This document shows, one piece after another, positions 55,344 to 61,479 of a stretch of 64,000 nucleotides of DNA (position 1 is its first letter; every line of letters starts with the position of its first letter). Source of the stretch: Microcosmobacter sp040493455 (lineage in GTDB: Bacteria > Bacteroidota > Bacteroidia > Flavobacteriales > Flavobacteriaceae). The notes under the pieces are model-generated. The model saw nothing but the letters and a program-made list of their open reading frames with translations, had not been told where the DNA came from and did not search any database. Made by a program: the position numbers and the translations under genes. The stretch is taken from NCBI RefSeq assembly GCF_040493455.1, contig NZ_JANFDA010000001.1:62001-126000 (forward strand), written 5' to 3'.

Positions 55344-55359
55344 TACGTAATCTTACGTA
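55344..55359. promoter_or_regulatory. Candidate NarL-type operator D (TACGTA-N4-TACGTA)
   Basis: Same arms as operator C, spacer ATCT. It is followed by TTGT at 55360 and then, after 18 bases, CGAATTTTAC at 55382, exactly the layout of operator C. Confidence 0.6.
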
Positions 55360-55429
55360 TTGTTTGATATTGTTTTTATAACGAATTTTACATTGCTATT
55401 AATCAATAACGCTCCAAATAGGGAAATAA

Positions 55430-55460
55430 AGCTCCGGATTGTCATTGGTCTGGAGCTTTT
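55430..55460 (+). terminator. Weak terminator or leader hairpin of short unit 2
   Basis: AGCTCCGGA ... TCTGGAGCT with only four T after it, weaker than the unit 1 terminator. Read-through would reach the 36-residue ORF that starts 19 bases later. Confidence 0.55.
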
Positions 55461-55478
55461 AAAATAGATAACTTAGGT

Positions 55479-55589
55479 ATGGAACCAATGAAGAACAATT
55501 ACATGCAACCAAATCGACTTCTCATAATTAGTCTTATTGTTAGTGCATTACTTATTGTATTGGCTAACATTATTGTTAATTTTTTTTAG
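55479..55589 (+). CDS. Small single-helix membrane peptide (36 residues)
   Basis: ATG at 55479 to TAG at 55587: 36 residues. A polar start (MEPMKNNYMQPNR) is followed by one hydrophobic helix (LLIISLIVSALLIVLANIIV) and NFF. This is the form of a small inner-membrane regulator or toxin-like peptide, but no family is recognised. It has no promoter of its own in the 17 bases after the unit 2 hairpin, so it would be transcribed from operator D by read-through. It is easily missed because of its length. Confidence 0.5.
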   Translation: MEPMKNNYMQPNRLLIISLIVSALLIVLANIIVNFF

Positions 55590-55650
55590 TTATAGTTAGT
55601 TATTTTAAGGAAAAGCAATGTGTTGGTTATAACGTTGCTTTTTAAAAACA

Positions 55651-55685
55651 AAAAACCCTTTCAATTGCATTGAAAGGGTTTTTTT
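55651..55685. terminator. Bidirectional terminator between the small peptide and rng
   Basis: A-run, CCCTTTCAAT-N3-ATTGAAAGGG, T-run. It serves the converging small peptide unit and rng. Confidence 0.9.
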
Positions 55686-55690
55686 GGATA

Positions 55691-57229
55691 TTATTTGATT
55701 TTATTGCCATTTTTATCAAAAAAATGATATTCAAGATATGTGTAAGCATCTCTTGGTAAAACTTTTACCCACTTTTTGTGTTCCATAAACCATTTAGTAC
55801 GTACCGATGGGAAACCTTTTGTTAAAAAGGCAGCTATAAAAGGGTGTGCATTTAGGGTTACCTTTTTATAGTCTCTTTTGAAAATTCTTTCTAAATCATT
55901 GGTAATTTTTTGCACTAATACAATTGGTGCTTCTACTTCACCTGATCCATTAGGATTTTCTTCTTTGGTTTTAATATTGCGCTCTGGTCTTACACGTTGT
56001 CTGGTTATTTGTACCAAACCAAACTTACTTGGTGGTAGTATCTTGTGTTTGGCCTTGTCGTCTTTCATCTCTTCTCGAAGATGATTGTACAAGGTCCTTC
56101 GATTTTCAGCTTTATTCATATCTATAAAATCTACAACTATGATTCCGCCCATATCACGCAAGCGCAATTGACGAGCTATTTCTGTTGCAGAAATTAAGTT
56201 TACTTCTAGAGCTGTATCCTCTTGGTTTTTTTCTTTGTTAGATCTGTTACCACTATTTACATCTACGACATGTAGGGCTTCGGTATGTTCTATTACCAAA
56301 TAGGCTCCTTTTGCCATAGAAACTGTTCGACCAAAAGAGGTTTTAATCTGGCGTTCTATTCCAAATTTTTCGAAAACTGGAACACCATTTTTGTAAAATT
56401 TTACAATGTTCTCTTTTTTAGGCGCAATTTGATGCACATAGTCTTTTACTTGTTCGTACAAAGCTTCATCATCTACTATAATACTCGAAAAGGAATCGTT
56501 AAAAATATCTCTCAAGATCGATGAAGCTTTGTTCATCTCTCCCAAGACTTTTGTAGGATGATGTGCTCTATAGAGTTTCTTACACATTGCATTCCATCGT
56601 TTTAGCAATGTTTGTAAGTCTTTATCTAACTCAGCAACTTTTTTATCTTCGGCTACTGTACGTACAATAACACCAAACCCTTTTGGTGTAATACTTTTTA
56701 CCAATCGCTTTAAGCGATCTTTTTCTTCCTTCGATTCAATTTTCTGCGAAATTGAAATACGATCGGAAAATGGAACCAATACTATATATCTACCTGCAAT
56801 GGACAACTCTGAACTTATTCGAGGTCCTTTTGTAGATATGGGTTCTTTTACGACTTGTACTAAAATGGATTGATTTGATTTTAACACATTAGCTATTGCT
56901 CCATGTTTATCAATATCTTTCTCAAATTGGAAACTTTTTAGAGAGTAATCTCTTAGTTTTCCTGTGCTTACACGTTTTACGAATTTTAAAAGTGAAGAGA
57001 GTTGTGGTCCCAAATCGTGATAATGCAAAAATGCATCTTTCTCGTATCCTACATTAACAAATGCAGCATTAAGACCTGGTACAACTTTTCTAACTTTAGC
57101 GATAAAAATATCACCAACAGAGAAGTTGTTGTCTTCTTCATCTTTGTGCAATTCTATAAGTTTTCCATCTTTTAATAAGGCAAAATCAACAATATCAGAA
57201 CTCGATCGAATAATCAATTCTTTATCCAT
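55691..57229 (-). CDS. rng: Ribonuclease G/E family endoribonuclease
   Basis: 512 residues, Rng size without the long RNase E tail. S1 RNA-binding domain at about 38-125 (VGDIFIAKVRKVVPGLNAAFVNVG), then the RNase E/G domain with the metal-binding Asp residues in HVVDVNSGNRS and GGIIVVDFIDM. The CPxC zinc-link motif of proteobacterial enzymes is absent after TRQRVRPE. It matures rRNA and degrades mRNA. Just upstream lies a 30-residue basic protein gene. Confidence 0.92.
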   Translation of the reverse strand: MDKELIIRSSSDIVDFALLKDGKLIELHKDEEDNNFSVGDIFIAKVRKVVPGLNAAFVNVGYEKDAFLHYHDLGPQLSSLLKFVKRVSTGKLRDYSLKSFQFEKDIDKHGAIANVLKSNQSILVQVVKEPISTKGPRISSELSIAGRYIVLVPFSDRISISQKIESKEEKDRLKRLVKSITPKGFGVIVRTVAEDKKVAELDKDLQTLLKRWNAMCKKLYRAHHPTKVLGEMNKASSILRDIFNDSFSSIIVDDEALYEQVKDYVHQIAPKKENIVKFYKNGVPVFEKFGIERQIKTSFGRTVSMAKGAYLVIEHTEALHVVDVNSGNRSNKEKNQEDTALEVNLISATEIARQLRLRDMGGIIVVDFIDMNKAENRRTLYNHLREEMKDDKAKHKILPPSKFGLVQITRQRVRPERNIKTKEENPNGSGEVEAPIVLVQKITNDLERIFKRDYKKVTLNAHPFIAAFLTKGFPSVRTKWFMEHKKWVKVLPRDAYTYLEYHFFDKNGNKIK

Positions 57230-57242
57230 AATGTTAATTTAT

Positions 57243-57270
57243 ATCCATCGCAATAATGCAATAGATGGAT
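57243..57270 (-). promoter_or_regulatory. Hairpin in the rng leader
   Basis: ATCCATC, 14 bases holding GCAATA twice, GATGGAT, 13 bases before the rng ATG on its mRNA. It might be an RNase-sensitive autoregulatory site; this is inference. Confidence 0.35.
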
Positions 57271-57377
57271 TATTACTTTTTGACACAGGATTAAAAATCC
57301 AGCAAATCTATAGCGCTTACCCAAGGTGGTAATCATTAGCTACAGATTCTATATCAAAGAACGTTTTTTAAAAACCG

Positions 57378-57405
57378 AAAAAGTAGTTAAAACAACTACT
57401 TTTTC
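57378..57405 (-). terminator. Terminator after the 30-residue basic protein gene
   Basis: AAAAGTAGTT-N5-AACTACTTTT, 4 bases past the stop on the minus strand. The stem ends in its own T run. The stretch 57271-57377 holds nothing else I recognise. Confidence 0.6.
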
Positions 57406-57408
57406 AAT

Positions 57409-57501
57409 TTATTTGTTTTTTTTGTGACGATTAGCGCGTCTTCTTTTTTTACGCTTGTGCGTCGCTACCTTGTGCCTTTTTCTTTTTTTACCACTTGGCA
57501 T
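57409..57501 (-). CDS. 30-residue Arg/Lys-rich protein, probably ribosome-associated
   Basis: ATG at 57501 to TAA at 57409. MPSGKKRKRHKVATHKRKKR is the start of a peptide that is about two thirds Lys, Arg or His, with no hydrophobic core. Such a peptide most likely binds rRNA. I recall nearly identical short peptides before rng in other Bacteroidota, and a small extra large-subunit protein has been described for Flavobacterium ribosomes; whether this is that protein I cannot tell. It lies between HU and rng on one strand. Confidence 0.7.
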   Translation of the reverse strand: MPSGKKRKRHKVATHKRKKRRRANRHKKNK

Positions 57502-57541
57502 AAATTATACTTTAATTCGGTTAATATTAGTTAAAGTCTTG

Positions 57542-57832
57542 TTAGTTAACTTCAACATTTGTTTTTACTCCTTCTACAAAAACTTTAGCAGGCTTAAATG
57601 CAGGAATATTGTGTGCAGGAATTTTTATTGTTGTATTCTTAGAAATATTTCTTCCTGTCTTCTCAGCTCTTGTCTTTATAATAAAACTTCCAAAACCTCT
57701 CAAATAAACGTTATCTCCGCTTACTAAAGATGTTTTTACTTCTTCCATAAATGTCTCAACTGTGGCTTGAACATCACCTTTCTCAATTCCTAATTTATCT
57801 GAAATCTTAGCCACTAAATCTGCTTTTGTCAT
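57542..57832 (-). CDS. HU family DNA-binding protein
   Basis: 96 residues. MTKADLVAKISDKLGIEK at the start, VYLRGFGSFIIKTRAEKTGRN in the beta-arm base and IPAHNIPAFKPAKVF in the arm tip and last helix, with the Pro that intercalates in DNA. Packages and bends DNA. A TATATTTG box at 57873-57880 on this strand gives a good promoter. Confidence 0.95.
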   Translation of the reverse strand: MTKADLVAKISDKLGIEKGDVQATVETFMEEVKTSLVSGDNVYLRGFGSFIIKTRAEKTGRNISKNTTIKIPAHNIPAFKPAKVFVEGVKTNVEVN

Positions 57833-57872
57833 TGTTATTAATTTTAGGGTTAACTATTAATTATAAGGGATG

Positions 57873-57880
57873 CAAATATA
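57873..57880 (-). promoter_or_regulatory. -7 promoter box of the HU gene
   Basis: TATATTTG on the minus strand with TTGA 20 bases upstream; 40 bases before the HU ATG. Confidence 0.55.
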
Positions 57881-57938
57881 TGTAATTTAATTTCAATTTT
57901 TCAAGTGTAATTAATTAAAATTTAACCTGATAAAGGAT

Positions 57939-57946
57939 TATTTTTG
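57939..57946 (+). promoter_or_regulatory. -7 promoter box of mutY
   Basis: TATTTTTG fits TAnnTTTG, 19 bases before the mutY ATG. No clear -33 element. Confidence 0.45.
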
Positions 57947-57965
57947 CTTCAAATTGAGCTTATAA

Positions 57966-59003
57966 ATGAATTTTAGTGAAATTTTAAGTGACTGGTATTC
58001 AACAAACAAGAGAGAACTCCCTTGGAGGAAAACAAAAAATCCGTATTACATATGGCTCTCAGAAATAATATTGCAGCAGACCCAAATTAAGCAGGGTTTA
58101 CCTTATTATGAAGCTTTTGTAAATAAGTATCCCACTGTTCACCTTCTAGCTGCGGCCAAGGAATCTGAAGTTTTAAAGCTTTGGCAAGGCTTAGGTTATT
58201 ATTCTAGAGCACGTAACCTTCACTATACTGCAAAATACATCTCCGAAGAGTTGAATGGTGTTTTCCCAGACAATTATAAAGATCTAAAAGCATTGAAAGG
58301 TGTTGGGGACTACACAGCCAGCGCAATAGCTTCTATTTGTTTTAATTTACCTAATGCTGTGGTTGATGGTAATGTTTATAGAATTTTATCGAGATACTTT
58401 GGTATTGAAACACCAATCAATAGTTCTGAAGGAATTAAATCCTTTAAAGCTCTTGCTACTGAATTGATAGATCATGAAAACCCTGGAGATCATAACCAAG
58501 CCATAATGGAGTTTGGAGCAAGGCAATGCAAGCCAAGAAACCCAAACTGCGAAATATGTCCATTGAATAGCAGTTGTTTGGCTTTAAAGAATAAACAGAT
58601 AGAAATGCTGCCAGTAAAACTTAAAAAAACACGTATTACTAAAAAGCATTTCAATTTTTTGGTCTTTATATCATCTGATGGAAAAACTTATTTTGAAGAA
58701 AGAACTTCGAAAGGTATTTGGCAAAATCTGTATCAATTCCCTCTAATTGAATCTGAAGAAGAAGTTAAGGACCTTGCACTTCATGCTGTGTTCAAGGCAA
58801 ATTATGACTTACAGCTAAAGAGTGTTTCTGTCTATAATAACAATCCTATTGTTCATAAGCTGTCTCACCAGCATTTGTACACTAAGTTTTGGATTATAGA
58901 AACCGACAATCTTGGTGATGCTGCTGTACCAATTTCAAAATTAAAAACATTCCCTACCTCTATTTTAATAAGTAACTTTTTGGATAGTTTTAACTTCAAT
59001 TGA
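57966..59003 (+). CDS. mutY: A/G-specific adenine glycosylase
   Basis: 345 residues. Helix-hairpin-helix glycosylase domain with Glu in LSEIILQQTQI near 37 and Asp in NAVVDGNVYRILSR near 138. The 4Fe-4S cluster ligands are CKPRNPNCEICPLNSSC (spacing 6, 2, 5) near 190-206. A MutT-like C-terminal domain recognises 8-oxoG (about 230-345). It removes adenine opposite 8-oxoguanine. First of the mutY-ssb-gldE-gldD run. Confidence 0.95.
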   Translation: MNFSEILSDWYSTNKRELPWRKTKNPYYIWLSEIILQQTQIKQGLPYYEAFVNKYPTVHLLAAAKESEVLKLWQGLGYYSRARNLHYTAKYISEELNGVFPDNYKDLKALKGVGDYTASAIASICFNLPNAVVDGNVYRILSRYFGIETPINSSEGIKSFKALATELIDHENPGDHNQAIMEFGARQCKPRNPNCEICPLNSSCLALKNKQIEMLPVKLKKTRITKKHFNFLVFISSDGKTYFEERTSKGIWQNLYQFPLIESEEEVKDLALHAVFKANYDLQLKSVSVYNNNPIVHKLSHQHLYTKFWIIETDNLGDAAVPISKLKTFPTSILISNFLDSFNFN

Positions 59004-59046
59004 GTGTTTTATTTTTTATTATCTTTATTAGTAGATGCAAAAGATT

Positions 59047-59054
59047 TATTTTTG
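59047..59054 (+). promoter_or_regulatory. -7 promoter box of ssb
   Basis: TATTTTTG, 18 bases before the ssb ATG; TTTA at 59024-59027 stands at the -33 distance. Confidence 0.5.
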
Positions 59055-59072
59055 TTTCTTAAAATTTAAACT

Positions 59073-59525
59073 ATGTCAGGTACATTAAATAAAGTTATGC
59101 TTATTGGTCATTTAGGAGATGAAGTGAAGTTACACTATTTTGAAGGTGGTGGTTGTGTTGGGCGTTTCCCATTAGCCACTAATGAAACATATACCAACAA
59201 GCAGACTAACGAACGTGTTTCTAATACCGAATGGCATAATATCGTAGTAAGAAATAAAGCTGCTGAGATTTGTGAAAAGTATCTTACTAAAGGGGATAGA
59301 GTTTATATAGAAGGTAAAATTAAGACTAGAAAATGGCAAGACGACAAGGGTCAAGATCGTTATTCTACCGAAATTCAATGTACAGATTTTACATTCTTAA
59401 CTACAAAAGGTGAATCGGAGTCTCAACGTGCTCAGCAACCTCAACAACCTACTCAATCGCAACCAAATCCAGTTTCGAGTGTTGAGTCAAATATTGCTGA
59501 TGAACCGGATGATCTTCCATTCTAA
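59073..59525 (+). CDS. ssb: Single-stranded DNA-binding protein
   Basis: 150 residues. OB fold at 1-110 (LNKVMLIGHLGDEVKLHYF; WHNIVVRNKAAEICEKYL; VYIEGKIKTRKWQDDKGQDR), a Gln/Pro/Ser linker, and the acidic tip DEPDDLPF that recruits partner proteins. gldE begins 22 bases later. Confidence 0.96.
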   Translation: MSGTLNKVMLIGHLGDEVKLHYFEGGGCVGRFPLATNETYTNKQTNERVSNTEWHNIVVRNKAAEICEKYLTKGDRVYIEGKIKTRKWQDDKGQDRYSTEIQCTDFTFLTTKGESESQRAQQPQQPTQSQPNPVSSVESNIADEPDDLPF

Positions 59526-59547
59526 AGTTTAACCAATTAGCTAACTA

Positions 59548-60855
59548 TTGGATCCTGAGCCGAGTTTATTATTAATTTCTCTCATAGGCGTTAACACATC
59601 GGTTATCACTAGTACAATTTTGCTTGCAGTACTATTATTATGTTCTGCAATGATTTCTGGTGCCGAAGTTGCCTTATTTTCATTGACACGATCGGACATA
59701 GATGATGGTTTAGAGAGAGAATCTACAGCAATGGAGATTGTTAACCGTCTTCTAGCAAATCCCAAAAAGCTATTGGCAACAATCTTAGTTGCAAATAATT
59801 TCATCAATATTGCCATTGTTTTGCTCTTTGCTTATTTGGGTGAGTTTTTATTTTATGATATAGAGAGCGGATGGGTTCGGTTTTTAGTAGAAGTGGTATT
59901 AGCCACATTTCTAATTTTACTATTCGGTGAAATTCTTCCAAAAATATATGCTAGTAGAAATAAAGTAAAGTTCTCATCTTTTATGGCTAGACCTTTAAAA
60001 GTTCTAGACACTTTATTTTCTCCGTTAAGTCTCCCAATGCGCTATATTACTGTGGGCATAGAGCGCAGATTGGGTAAGCAAAAGTCCAATCTAAGTGTAG
60101 ATCAATTGTCTCAAGCTTTGGAACTTACAGATAGTGATGAAACTACGGAAGAGGAACAAAAAATCCTTGAAGGTATTGTGTCCTTTGGAAATACAGATAC
60201 TAAGCAAGTGATGCGTCCAAGAATGGATATTTTTGCTTTAGATATTGAGGATGATTATAACAAGATAATATCCGAAATTGTAAAGCATGGTTATTCAAGG
60301 ATTCCTGTTTACAAAGACAGTATAGATTCTATCGTTGGTGTTTTGTATGCAAAAGATTTACTGCCTCATATAAACAAAAACCAGTTCAAATGGAAAGAAC
60401 TCATAAGAGAGCCTTTCTTTGTTCCAGAAAATAAAAAGCTCGATGATCTTATGGTTGAATTTCAGACCAAAAAAGTACATTTAGCTATCGTTGTTGATGA
60501 GTATGGTGGTACTTCGGGAATCATTTCTCTTGAAGATGTTATTGAAGAAATTGTTGGTGATATTAGTGACGAGTTTGACGATGATGATATCATTTTCACA
60601 AAGATTGATGACAACAATTACAGCTTTGAAGGTAAAACACAGCTCAAAGATTTCTACAGAATTATTCAGATTGAAGATGAATCCGTTTTTGAGTCTAACA
60701 AAGGAGAAGCTGAGACTATTGCTGGTTTTGTATTGGAAATTTCTGGAACCTTTCCGAGAATAGGCAGTAAAATAAATTTTAAAAATTACGTTTTTACTAT
60801 TGAGGCTCTTGAAAAGAAGCGTATTAAACAACTTAAGTTTACTATCTTGTCCTAA
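59548..60855 (+). CDS. gldE: Gliding motility-associated protein GldE
   Basis: 435 residues from a TTG at 59548; it precedes MDPEPSLLL, the expected GldE N-terminus, and there is no better ATG. A CNNM/DUF21 membrane domain with about four helices (20-190) is followed by two CBS domains (about 215-335; MRPRMDIFALD, HLAIVVDEYGGTSGIISLEDV) and a CorC/HlyC domain (about 350-430). The family includes metal transporters. In gliding bacteria GldE can partly replace GldD functions. Stop overlaps gldD by one base. Confidence 0.9.
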   Translation: MDPEPSLLLISLIGVNTSVITSTILLAVLLLCSAMISGAEVALFSLTRSDIDDGLERESTAMEIVNRLLANPKKLLATILVANNFINIAIVLLFAYLGEFLFYDIESGWVRFLVEVVLATFLILLFGEILPKIYASRNKVKFSSFMARPLKVLDTLFSPLSLPMRYITVGIERRLGKQKSNLSVDQLSQALELTDSDETTEEEQKILEGIVSFGNTDTKQVMRPRMDIFALDIEDDYNKIISEIVKHGYSRIPVYKDSIDSIVGVLYAKDLLPHINKNQFKWKELIREPFFVPENKKLDDLMVEFQTKKVHLAIVVDEYGGTSGIISLEDVIEEIVGDISDEFDDDDIIFTKIDDNNYSFEGKTQLKDFYRIIQIEDESVFESNKGEAETIAGFVLEISGTFPRIGSKINFKNYVFTIEALEKKRIKQLKFTILS

Positions 60856-61427
60856 TGCGAAAATTAATTTTCCCTTTATTGGCTGCGTCAGTATTATCAT
60901 GTGCTGATGACCCTAAACCTAAGCCAAGTGCCATGCTAAGGTTAGAATATCCTAATGCAGAATATCAAAAAACTAAGATGGATATTCCTTTTTCTTTTGG
61001 AAAAAACAAATTGGCAAAATCTATCAAGAATATAAAGTTTGATAGAGATAATGGTTCATTTGGAATAGATGTCGAATATCCTGCGTTAAAAGGCACCATA
61101 TATCTTACTTACAAAAAAGTATCCGAAGATAATCTTATTAAGCTTATAACTGATGCTCAAAATCTTACTCAGAAACATACTATAAAAGCTGATGAGATAT
61201 CAGAACAACCTTTTATTAATCCAGAGAAAAGAGTTTTTGGGATGTTCTATGAGGTCGGTGGTAATGCTGCCTCTCAGTCCCAGTTTTATGCTACAGATAG
61301 CATAAATCATTTTGTTAGCGGCTCTTTATATTTTTATGCCAAACCGAATTATGATTCAATATATCCTGCCGCAGTATATCTAAAGAATGATATAAAACAT
61401 ATTATGGAAACACTAGAGTGGAAATAA
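60855..61427 (+). CDS. gldD: Gliding motility lipoprotein GldD
   Basis: 190 residues with lipobox SVLSC (Cys16). Family motifs: KPSAMLRLEYPNAEYQ, PFSFGKNKLAKSIKNI and the C-terminal ETLEWK. GldD is a membrane lipoprotein needed for gliding and for the type IX system in Flavobacterium. Joined to gldE by TAATG; a terminator follows. Confidence 0.93.
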   Translation: MRKLIFPLLAASVLSCADDPKPKPSAMLRLEYPNAEYQKTKMDIPFSFGKNKLAKSIKNIKFDRDNGSFGIDVEYPALKGTIYLTYKKVSEDNLIKLITDAQNLTQKHTIKADEISEQPFINPEKRVFGMFYEVGGNAASQSQFYATDSINHFVSGSLYFYAKPNYDSIYPAAVYLKNDIKHIMETLEWK

Positions 61428-61458
61428 AAAAAGCCTTTCATTACGAAAGGCTTTTTTT
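61426..61458. terminator. Bidirectional terminator between gldD and the TonB-dependent receptor gene
   Basis: A-run, AAGCCTTTC-ATTAC-GAAAGGCTT, T-run, directly at the gldD stop. It can end both converging transcripts. Confidence 0.92.
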
Positions 61459-61479
61459 AGAATTATATTCTTTAAGTGA

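Noticed and set aside
55171..55460. Paired palindromes as ends of an insertion sequence
   Set aside because: There is no transposase, the repeats are in direct order with terminators, and there are no target duplications.
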